A DNA stretch of 64,000 nucleotides from Sediminibacterium sp. KACHI17. Lineage in GTDB: Bacteria > Bacteroidota > Bacteroidia > Chitinophagales > Chitinophagaceae. Where the stretch lies: positions 186,001 through 250,000 of the forward strand of contig NZ_AP029612.1 in NCBI RefSeq assembly GCF_040362915.1. Reading direction: 5' to 3'. Positions 28,601 to 34,675 of the stretch are shown piece by piece. Under the pieces are notes generated by a model. It ran no database searches. It was not told the DNA's origin and worked only from the letters and a program-made list of their open reading frames with translations. How positions within the stretch are numbered: the first letter of the stretch is position 1; each line of letters starts with the position of its first letter. Made by a program: the position numbers and the translations under genes.

Positions 28601-29402
28601 TAGTTTGGTACAACAAATTAGAATTGCACCGAATGTAGATGCTCGTTTTGTAACACCTGCAGTGGGTTGTGCACCTTATAATGCAGTATTCAATAACACA
28701 TCTTTGGCCGGACAACAATTTCAATGGGATTTCGGTGATGGTGGTACTTCAACAGCTACCAATCCAACACATCTCTATGCCAATCCGGGAACGTATACCG
28801 TTCGTTTGATCGCGATCGATAATGCGACCTGTAATATCAGTGATACCGCATTTCAAACCATTACTGTGAGTGGAAGTCCGACCGCAGCATTCACGTACTC
28901 TCCAAATCCGACAGAGCCAAATACAGCGATCAGTTTTACCAATAATTCTATCAGAGCTACTTCTTTCAAGTGGTTATTTGGAGATGGCGATAGTACAGTT
29001 GGAAATAATATTGATGCACCTGTGAGACATCTCTACAATCAAACAGGAACCTATAATGCTTGTTTGATCGCGTTCAATGCAGCAGGCTGTAGCGATACTA
29101 CCTGTCAGTCGATCAGTGTAACGATCAATGTAGCCGCAAATGTACCCAATGCGTTTTCACCAAATGGAGATGGCAACAATGATCGAATATTTGTACGCGG
29201 ATTCGGAATCGGAAAAATGACCTGGCGTATTTATAACAGATGGGGTGTGCAGGTATATATCAGCAACAATCCGGCCGAAGGGTGGGATGGAACTTACAAA
29301 GGAAAATTACAACCACAGGAAGTATATCATTATACATTACAAATCGAGTTCACGAATGGTGATAAACTTTCAAAGAAGGGAGATATTACTTTACTTAGAT
29401 AA
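25686..29402 (+). CDS. Large T9SS type B cargo: DUF7948/SBBP propeller, four PKD domains, CHU_C tail
   Basis: A 1238-residue secreted protein. A signal peptide (1-21, ending QVMAQ) is followed by a DUF7948-type domain (about 22-270; YLEFVENKGQWDKKI), SBBP-like propeller repeats (about 275-790; recurring LGG/NGDD and YVAGxT strands), four PKD domains (about 818-900, 905-985, 990-1062 and 1066-1147; FRWDFGDGN, FQWDFGDGG, FKWLFGDGD) and a CHU_C gliding-motility C-terminal domain from 1153 (VPNAFSPNGDGNND, YNRWGVQVY, GWDGTYKG). Such tails mark type IX export and surface attachment. The start is TTG at 25686. It sits 8 bp before a PorP/SprF-like gene, the usual partner of type B tails. Confidence 0.88.
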   Translation: MAALKKIIGLVLILMTGFQVMAQNYLEFVENKGQWDKKILYLTNTGIGSVALQSDGYRVLVHNEQDLQKINPHPHPGVHQHKTEATKQTAAIDPSRGGEGGSGADENLILRSHAYQVRFLNANPNPQIVPDKALPTYNNYFLGNDSSKWATNVKIYQGITFKNVYPNIDIRYYTADGKLKYDVIVHPGGDINNVALYFDGVDGLKIKEGKLSIKTSVVEVQEESPYTYQLLRNTKNEIPCNFEVRGNIVRFKLNGAYNKDAMLVVDPSIVFYGYTGSTADNWGFTATYDGQGNFYGGGIVFRSGQFPANNGAFQTTFQGGVTEGQISGTDIVIIKFDPSGANRIYGTYLGGAGNEQPHSLVADASGNLFIAGRTSSGATYPVRGPGSYGPGGGLFDIIISKLSANGSTLLNSVRIGGSGNDGVNVRANYILPQSAETTRRNYGDDARSEIILDAGGNPILASVTQSIDFPVTAGVFQSTAGAASNNRFQDGVVMKLTPNLDRMLFSSYLGGNGDDAAFVVATHPQNGNIYVAGATASTDFPGNKTGVLFGTNQGNVDGFVSQISPDGTQIIRTSYFGTNGVDVIYGIQFDRFGFPYIMGTTTVAWPVINAPVNANGSQVTGKQFISKLRPDLSAFIYSTNFGTTTGNTPNISPTAFLVDRCQNVYVSGWGGTIADGFPSSGTRGLITTGDQLKNGTDGADLYFYVLERDATNILFASFFGATTGAGGEPFGDHVDGGTSRFDANGTIYQSICSCKGNSSAPPAGYLRGTAGVWSPTNPTNPASVGGSCNLMAIKIAFNLAGVGAGLSASINGVRDTAGCVPMTVQFTDTLAQGTAYYWNFNDGSPEVRTTTPTISHTFNNIGIYRVRLVSVDSTTCNQTDTAYITLRVRGDQATLAFTSTKLPPCESLAFQFNNTSIAPAGKPFTNQSFRWDFGDGNTRIAGPGIVTHTYAAGGTYDVKLVLLDTNYCNHPDSLVQQIRIAPNVDARFVTPAVGCAPYNAVFNNTSLAGQQFQWDFGDGGTSTATNPTHLYANPGTYTVRLIAIDNATCNISDTAFQTITVSGSPTAAFTYSPNPTEPNTAISFTNNSIRATSFKWLFGDGDSTVGNNIDAPVRHLYNQTGTYNACLIAFNAAGCSDTTCQSISVTINVAANVPNAFSPNGDGNNDRIFVRGFGIGKMTWRIYNRWGVQVYISNNPAEGWDGTYKGKLQPQEVYHYTLQIEFTNGDKLSKKGDITLLR

Positions 29403-29410
29403 AAGCGCGT

Positions 29411-30433
29411 ATGAGAAGTAGTGTACAGGTTTTTTTGGTCGGTTTTGCGTTTTGTCTGCTTGCTGTGAATGCAAGTGGTCAGGGCTTGAATTTTTCTCAA
29501 TATTTCAATACACCAATGCTGGTGAATCCTGCGAATACCGGGTTCAATCCAGATTTTGATTATAGGATCGGAGGTAATTATCGTAATCAGTGGGCAAGCG
29601 TTGGCAATCCTTTTCGAACCATGAGTTTGTGGGGCGATACCAAATTATTCGGTAACCGATTTGAAAATGGCTGGATGGGTGTGGGGGCTTCTTTGTACAG
29701 TGACAGAGCAGGTAGTGGCAATCTTGTATCTACAAATGGTTATGCCAGCATAGCCTATCATCAAATGTTAGGATACAATAGTTTATTGAGCGGAGGTTTC
29801 TCAGTTGGATTCATCAATAAGCGCATTGATATTAGCAAGCTTAATTTTGATAACCAGTGGAATGGACAATTCTTTGATATCAATGTTCCTTCCAATGAGC
29901 CTTTTGCTTTTACACAAACCACATATGCAGATCTACAGGTGGGAATGAACTATGCATATTTCGCATCCGATAATTTTTATTTCAACTTAGGCGTGAGTGC
30001 ACAGCATGTAAATCGTCCACGGGAAAGTTTTTTTTCACCTACAGCAGTGGATGCCAGATTGAATAGACGTTATACCGGCTTTGTGAATGCCAGTATCAAA
30101 TTTGAGGATCTGTGGATCGTCAACCCCAATATTTATGTCAGCAAAATGGGGAATGCCTGGGAAACCGTAGTAGGCTTTAATGCAAATCGTAACCTTATTG
30201 GTGACGGCGAGCAACAAATGATTTTAGGCTTGTATTACAGACACAAAGATGCGGTTATTCCAATGGTGGGGTATCAGGTAAACGATACAAGATTTACATT
30301 CAACTACGATGCTACAATCTCTAATTTAGGTAGTATCAATGGAGCACGTGGTGCTTATGAAATATCCATCATCAAAAGCGGCATTTTCTCCAATAGCAGT
30401 AATGCAGTGAAATGTCCTACGGTGAGATTTTAG
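29411..30433 (+). CDS. PorP/SprF family type IX secretion membrane protein
   Basis: A 340-residue outer-membrane protein with a signal peptide (1-23, ending VNASGQG). The family opening LNFSQYFNTPMLVNPANTGF and many amphipathic strands (DYRIGGNYRNQW, GVGASLYSDRAGSGN, YNSLLSGGFSVGF, AVIPMVGYQV, FTFNYD) are characteristic of PorP/SprF. In Flavobacterium, SprF is needed for secretion of the type B substrate SprB. Here it directly follows a type B cargo gene (8 bp), so it is likely the dedicated attachment or export partner of that protein. It ends in a stop-to-stop hairpin with the convergent coiled-coil gene. Confidence 0.9.
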   Translation: MRSSVQVFLVGFAFCLLAVNASGQGLNFSQYFNTPMLVNPANTGFNPDFDYRIGGNYRNQWASVGNPFRTMSLWGDTKLFGNRFENGWMGVGASLYSDRAGSGNLVSTNGYASIAYHQMLGYNSLLSGGFSVGFINKRIDISKLNFDNQWNGQFFDINVPSNEPFAFTQTTYADLQVGMNYAYFASDNFYFNLGVSAQHVNRPRESFFSPTAVDARLNRRYTGFVNASIKFEDLWIVNPNIYVSKMGNAWETVVGFNANRNLIGDGEQQMILGLYYRHKDAVIPMVGYQVNDTRFTFNYDATISNLGSINGARGAYEISIIKSGIFSNSSNAVKCPTVRF

Positions 30434-30487
30434 TGAATTGTGAATTGTGAGTAGTGAGTCAAGAATATACTCACTACTCACTATTCA
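30434..30487. repeat. GTGAGTA-word stop-to-stop hairpin array
   Basis: The left arm has units GTGAATT, GTGAATT, GTGAGTA and GTGAGTC in exact 7-bp register. The right arm has TACTCAC, TACTCAC and TATTCAT. The arms pair over about 18 bp with one mismatch around an AAGAATA loop. It fills the whole space between the PorP stop (30433) and the convergent stop (30488), so it probably terminates both. Confidence 0.85.
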
Positions 30488-31237
30488 TTAATCTTCCTCT
30501 CTCTCGATCGAATAGTCTTCTTTGTCTAAGTATTTGCTATACTTTTTATTCACCTCAGCTGATTGTTCTTTTCCATTGATGAACATTTTTTTGTTCTTGA
30601 TCTGGATCTTGTAAGATTTATCCTTGTCGATCAATCCGTCTTTATCCAGTTCATCTACAAACGCTTTTAGTTCTGCAATTTGCTTTTTAGCTTCGCGGAT
30701 ACCTTCTTTAGCCTCTGCCATTCCTTTCTCTACTTCTTTTCTGATGCCTTCAACATCAATATTGTGTTTGATCTTTTCACTCTTTAGTTCTTCTTTCACT
30801 TTGACCATCTCTTTTTCAACCTCTTTATGAATATCTTTAAAATCGATCTCACGTAAAGCAGCTTGTACTTCTTTCATAGCGCTTTCAATTTCACGTTTGA
30901 TTCCTTCTACATCGATCTTTTTCATTTCCTCCATCGCTTTCTTCATGTCCTTTTCCATTTTGCTGAAATCCATTTTCAGTTCACGGTCCAGTTCAAGTGT
31001 GGCTTTATCAAGATCTTTCAAAGCTTTGTCCAGATCACCCACTTTGTATTCTCTGTCGTTATCTGAGTATACTTTGAATTTCTTTTTGCTTTTAGTGGTA
31101 TCCTCATTTTCATATGTGAAGGAAAAGGGTTTGGGCGGATTCACTGATTCGCCGGCTGCTTTCCAGGCACTAAAACCAATGACTGATAATGCTAATACGG
31201 CTGCGCCGATCCATCTGCTGTTGATAAACGTTTTCAT
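30488..31237 (-). CDS. Membrane-anchored, highly charged coiled-coil protein
   Basis: A 249-residue protein with one N-terminal membrane or signal segment (about 9-28; WIGAAVLALSVIGFSAW) and then almost entirely Lys/Glu-rich helix (about 65-210). Two internal copies of a heptad-like unit are visible (VEGIKREIESAMKEV and VEGIRKEVEKGMAEAK). The C-terminus (YKIQIKNKKMFINGKEQSAE) is beta-like. It resembles the helical tails that accompany BlaR1/M56-type proteins in Bacteroidota, but there is no peptidase domain. It may sense or scaffold in the envelope. A twin palindromic operator lies upstream (31258-31294), suggesting specific repression. Confidence 0.6.
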   Translation of the reverse strand: MKTFINSRWIGAAVLALSVIGFSAWKAAGESVNPPKPFSFTYENEDTTKSKKKFKVYSDNDREYKVGDLDKALKDLDKATLELDRELKMDFSKMEKDMKKAMEEMKKIDVEGIKREIESAMKEVQAALREIDFKDIHKEVEKEMVKVKEELKSEKIKHNIDVEGIRKEVEKGMAEAKEGIREAKKQIAELKAFVDELDKDGLIDKDKSYKIQIKNKKMFINGKEQSAEVNKKYSKYLDKEDYSIEREED

Positions 31238-31257
31238 GCTGTTTGTTTTATTATTGA

Positions 31258-31294
31258 ACGAATGATTTCGTAGTAAATATACGAGTGAATTCGT
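31258..31294 (-). promoter_or_regulatory. Tandem 14-bp palindromic operator upstream of the coiled-coil gene
   Basis: Two near-identical dyads, ACGAATGATTTCGT (31258-31271) and ACGAGTGAATTCGT (31281-31294), differ at two positions, and their centres are 23 bp apart. On the minus strand the spacer contains TATATTTA, one mismatch from the -7 consensus TAnnTTTG, so a bound dimer would cover the promoter. The half-site style (ACGA/TCGT with short spacer) recalls BlaI/MecI-type operators. The operator begins 21 bp before the ATG. Confidence 0.6.
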
Positions 31295-31412
31295 AAATAA
31301 GAAATATTTCGTGGATATTGATTCTTTTTTAACAATTGTCCATCAGATATGCGCAAGTTTTGGGGTCAGCTGAACCATAAAGTTTTATATTGCAAACTCC
31401 AAATATGAACCG

Positions 31413-32708
31413 ATGAAATACTTGCCGCTCGATCCCAATCTATTCATAATCAATCGTAAGCGTTTTACCAAAGCCATGCAGCCCAACAGCATTGCCATTT
31501 TTGTTAGCAATGATGAATGGCCTATGAATGGGGATGCCTTACACAAGTTCAAACAGAATAGCAATTTGTATTGGTTGAGCGGTATCACCCAGGAAGATTC
31601 CATGGTAATTCTTTTTCCTGACTGTCCCGATCCGAAGTATAAAGAAGTATTGGTACTTGTGCGTCCAAATGAATTGAAAGAAAAATGGGATGGAAAAAGA
31701 CTACGCAGAAACGAGGCAACAGCGATATCCGGAATAGAAACCATCGTTTGGCTCGATACACTGGATGCTTTTTTGCAAACATGGGTACATTTAGCCGATA
31801 ATATCTACCTCGATACCAATGAAAATGATCGTAAAGCATCGCTGATCAGAAGCAGGGATTATCGTTTTGTTGATGAAATGAAAGAACGTTATCCATTACA
31901 TCAATACCATCGCGCTGCCAAGATCATGAAATCACTTCGGGCAATCAAGACCAAAGAAGAAGTGGCAGTGATACAACAGGCCATCAATATTACCGATAAT
32001 ACTTTCCGCAGATTATTAGGATTTATTAAACCCGGCGTTTTTGAATACGAGATCGAAGCAGAGATCTTTCACAGTTTTTATAGTCAACGCGCTACCGGGA
32101 CTGCCTACGGAAGCATTATTGCAAGTGGCGACAGAGCCAGAACCCTTCATTATGTTTCCAACAATCAGGAATGTAAAGATGGAGAAATGGTATTGATGGA
32201 TTTTGGAGCAGAGTACGGCGGTTATTGCGCTGATCTTACCAGAACAGTCCCTGTTAACGGTAAATTCACACGCAGACAAAAAACTGTTTATAATGCTTGT
32301 CTACATTTACACAACTATGCGAAGAGCATTTTAAAGCCAGGCATTTCTATTGTTGACTATACCGAAAAAGTAGGAGAGGAAGCAACACAACAATTTTTAA
32401 AAATCGGATTGTTGCGAAAGTCTCAAGTAAAGAATGAAGACCCGGAGAATAGGGCATATCGCAAATATCTTTACCATGGCATATCCCATCATCTGGGGAT
32501 TGATGTACATGATCTTGGAACAAGAACAGAGCCCATTCAAGCAGGAATGGTCTTTACGGTAGAACCCGGTATTTATATTGAAGAAGAACAAATGGGTGTC
32601 CGTATCGAAAATAATTTCTGGATCACTAAAAATGGAAATATAGACCTCATGAAAAACATTCCCATCACAGTGGAAGACATCGAGGCGTTGATGAAGAAAA
32701 ATAAATAA
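31413..32708 (+). CDS. pepP: Xaa-Pro aminopeptidase (aminopeptidase P, M24B)
   Basis: A 431-residue cytoplasmic dimetal peptidase removing N-terminal residues that precede proline. An N-terminal AMP_N domain (about 1-140; FVSNDEWPMNGDALHKFKQN, NLYWLSGI) precedes the pita-bread catalytic domain with metal ligands in VLMDFGAEYGGYCADLTRT, HGISHHLGIDVHD, GMVFTVEPGIYI and GVRIENNFWIT. All five ligands (D, D, H, E, E) are present. The start at 31413 (MKYLPLDPNLFI) fits the family. It is followed by a perfect 38-bp palindrome and then pssA. Confidence 0.92.
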   Translation: MKYLPLDPNLFIINRKRFTKAMQPNSIAIFVSNDEWPMNGDALHKFKQNSNLYWLSGITQEDSMVILFPDCPDPKYKEVLVLVRPNELKEKWDGKRLRRNEATAISGIETIVWLDTLDAFLQTWVHLADNIYLDTNENDRKASLIRSRDYRFVDEMKERYPLHQYHRAAKIMKSLRAIKTKEEVAVIQQAINITDNTFRRLLGFIKPGVFEYEIEAEIFHSFYSQRATGTAYGSIIASGDRARTLHYVSNNQECKDGEMVLMDFGAEYGGYCADLTRTVPVNGKFTRRQKTVYNACLHLHNYAKSILKPGISIVDYTEKVGEEATQQFLKIGLLRKSQVKNEDPENRAYRKYLYHGISHHLGIDVHDLGTRTEPIQAGMVFTVEPGIYIEEEQMGVRIENNFWITKNGNIDLMKNIPITVEDIEALMKKNK

Positions 32709-32711
32709 GTA

Positions 32712-32749
32712 GTCAATAGACCATGGTCCATGGACCATGGTCTATTGAC
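32712..32749. repeat. Perfect 38-bp CCATGG-family palindrome
   Basis: The 38 bases are identical to their reverse complement, with no loop bases: GTCAATAG at the left edge, CTATTGAC at the right, and WCCATGG heptamers between. It lies 3 bp after the pepP stop and 14 bp before the pssA start. It could extrude as a cruciform or fold as an RNA hairpin. A TTAAAAAT stretch rather than a T-tract follows. Confidence 0.95.
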
Positions 32750-32763
32750 CTTAAAAATATTAC

Positions 32764-33528
32764 ATGAAACAAATCCCCAATCTCTTTACCCTTCTGAATT
32801 TGTTGTGTGGTTGTATTGCTATTGTGATGGTGATGCAAACAGGATTGACCATGGCTTATTCATCAAATGGAGAAACAATTGTAGAAATACCGGAACAAAT
32901 GCAATGGGCAAGTGTACTACTTGCCGGTGCTGCGATTATCGATTTTTGTGACGGCTTTTTTGCGCGATTATTGAAAGTGCCCTCAGACATGGGAAAACAA
33001 CTGGATTCTTTGGCGGATCTGGTAAGTTTTGGTGTGGTTCCGGGGTTGATTGCCTGGCAGTTCCTCCGATTGTCTGTAGCTCAGGATGCCGACGGATTGG
33101 ACGCCTCCATCGGATGGTTATTACCGGCATTCATTTTACCATGTGCAGGCGCATTCAGACTCGCAAGATTCAATATTGATACTACTCAGCACTACGGGTT
33201 CAAAGGGGTGCCAATACCCGCGGCAGGCTTGTTGCTGGCTTCTTTTCCGTTGATATATTGGAATACGCAAGAGACATGGGTGATCTCATTATTACTCAAT
33301 AAATGGGTTTGGTATGGCATCATCTTATTGGTCAGTTACCTGATGGTATCTACATTACCCATGATGGCGCTAAAATTCACGCACCTGACATTTCGGAAAT
33401 TGTTCCCTTTCCTGCTGATGGCCGTCATTGCAGTGATTACTGCTTTCTTATGGGGATGGTTATCAGTTCCTGTCACTTTTATTGCTTATGTAGTTCTATC
33501 TTTGCTCCTTAAACAAAAAGAATCATGA
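32764..33528 (+). CDS. pssA: CDP-diacylglycerol-serine O-phosphatidyltransferase
   Basis: A 254-residue inner-membrane enzyme that makes phosphatidylserine, the precursor of phosphatidylethanolamine. The CDP-alcohol phosphatidyltransferase signature is complete: DFCDGFFARLL, then G, D and D in the exact DG-x2-AR-x8-G-x3-D-x3-D spacing (SDMGKQLDSLADLVSFG). About seven hydrophobic segments are present, starting LLCGCIAIVMV. The N-terminal MKQIPNLFTLLNL is family-typical. Its stop overlaps purS by ATGA, so the two are translationally coupled although their functions are unrelated. Confidence 0.93.
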   Translation: MKQIPNLFTLLNLLCGCIAIVMVMQTGLTMAYSSNGETIVEIPEQMQWASVLLAGAAIIDFCDGFFARLLKVPSDMGKQLDSLADLVSFGVVPGLIAWQFLRLSVAQDADGLDASIGWLLPAFILPCAGAFRLARFNIDTTQHYGFKGVPIPAAGLLLASFPLIYWNTQETWVISLLLNKWVWYGIILLVSYLMVSTLPMMALKFTHLTFRKLFPFLLMAVIAVITAFLWGWLSVPVTFIAYVVLSLLLKQKES

Positions 33529-33773
33529 CCTATAACGTGCAGATCAAAGTAATGCCATTAAAAGACCTTCTCGATCCTCAAGGGAAAGCAGTATTGGGCG
33601 GACTCCAAAACCTTGGTTTAGGGGCTGTGAGTGATGTTAGAGTTGGTAAACACATTACACTGCAGATCGAAGCGGCTTCTGAAGCAGAAGCCAAACAAAT
33701 AGCTGAAGACGCATCCAAAAAACTACTTGCCAATCCGGTGATGGAGTTTTATGAGATTGAAATGATAAATTAA
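33525..33773 (+). CDS. purS: Phosphoribosylformylglycinamidine synthase subunit PurS
   Basis: An 82-residue small subunit that bridges PurL and PurQ in the fourth step of de novo purine synthesis. MTYNVQIKVMPLKDLLDPQGKAV, then LGGLQNLG and DVRVGKHI, match the PurS fold (two beta-alpha-beta units), and EFYEIEMIN is a typical end. It overlaps pssA by 4 bp. purL and purQ are not in the window; many Bacteroidota have a fused long PurL, so a stand-alone purS is worth noting. Alternatively it could serve a small PurL encoded elsewhere. Confidence 0.85.
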   Translation: MTYNVQIKVMPLKDLLDPQGKAVLGGLQNLGLGAVSDVRVGKHITLQIEAASEAEAKQIAEDASKKLLANPVMEFYEIEMIN

Positions 33774-33778
33774 TTATC

Positions 33779-33870
33779 TCAGATCGCAGATGTCAGATGT
33801 AAGGAAGAAAGTAATTTGAGTGCTTATATCATTTACTAGATCTGACATCTGATATCTACCATCTGACATT
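33779..33870. repeat. TCTGACA-word heptamer array between purS and rsmI
   Basis: The left arm has CAGATCG, CAGATGT and CAGATGT in 7-bp register (33779-33799). The right arm (33840-33868) has TCTGACA, TCTGATA, TCTACCA and TCTGACA. The arms are reverse complementary around a 40-bp A/T-rich centre. The array starts 6 bp after the purS stop and ends 2 bp before the rsmI ATG. It shares its word with 47381-47420. Confidence 0.8.
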
Positions 33871-33872
33871 AC

Positions 33873-34538
33873 ATGCTGTATCTTGTTCCCACACCCATCG
33901 GTAACCTAAAAGATGTAACACTCCGTTCTTTGGAAGTTTTACAGCAAGTCGATGTGATCTTATGTGAGGACACACGCACTTCATCCAAATTCCTGAATCA
34001 TTACCAGATACAGAAACCACTTTCTCCTTATCACCAGCATAATGAACATAAAGTAGTTGCACATCTTACCGATCAGATGAAAGCAGGGAAAACCTTTGCA
34101 TTGATCACAGATGCAGGTACACCGGGAATCTCTGATCCCGCTTTTTTATTGGTAAGGGCTTGTATTCAAGAAGGTATCAAAGTAGAATGCTTGCCGGGAA
34201 CTACAGCTTTTGTTCCTGCATTGGTCAATAGTGGCATACCTTCCAACCGTTTCGTATTTGAAGGCTTTTTGCCAATCAAAAAAGGAAGACAAACGCTTTT
34301 TAAACAACTAGCTACAGAAGAGCGAACAATGGTATTCTATGAAAGTCCAATGCGGCTGGTAAAAACGTTGGATGAAATGGCAGGCTACTTTGGTGCTGAA
34401 AGATATTGCAGCGTGAGTAGGGAGCTTACCAAAATGTTTGAAGAAAATTATCGGGGTACTTTACAGCAAGTCGCTGATTATTTTAGATCGAAGTCTGTAA
34501 AAGGAGAGATCGTGATCGTGGTTGCAGGCGCTTCCTGA
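33873..34538 (+). CDS. rsmI: 16S rRNA (cytidine-1402-2'-O)-methyltransferase
   Basis: A 221-residue tetrapyrrole-methylase-fold enzyme that 2'-O-methylates C1402 in the ribosomal P site. Family signatures: LYLVPTPIGNLKDVTLRSLE, VILCEDTRTSSKFL, ALITDAGTPGISDPAF, CLPGTTAFVPAL and VFEGFLPIKKGRQ. The start ATG at 33873 is right at the edge of the TCTGACA array, so its leader would be structured. The protein is slightly short compared with the usual 270-290 residues because it lacks the C-terminal extension; this is common in Bacteroidota. Confidence 0.93.
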   Translation: MLYLVPTPIGNLKDVTLRSLEVLQQVDVILCEDTRTSSKFLNHYQIQKPLSPYHQHNEHKVVAHLTDQMKAGKTFALITDAGTPGISDPAFLLVRACIQEGIKVECLPGTTAFVPALVNSGIPSNRFVFEGFLPIKKGRQTLFKQLATEERTMVFYESPMRLVKTLDEMAGYFGAERYCSVSRELTKMFEENYRGTLQQVADYFRSKSVKGEIVIVVAGAS

Positions 34539-34675
34539 TCAAGGGCTCATTTTGTTTGATCCTGTATCCCCTTTTATTTTAATAAATCTCATCGCTGTGT
34601 TCAATTCAACCATAAAATAGCGCCACAGCTCACTTTTTTTTCTGAAATTAGCCACTCATAAACGATTAGCACGAC

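Noticed and set aside
32712..32749. CRISPR array or phage attachment site
   Set aside because: There are no regularly spaced identical repeats with unique spacers and no integrase nearby; the repeats are direct 7-bp units forming a palindrome.
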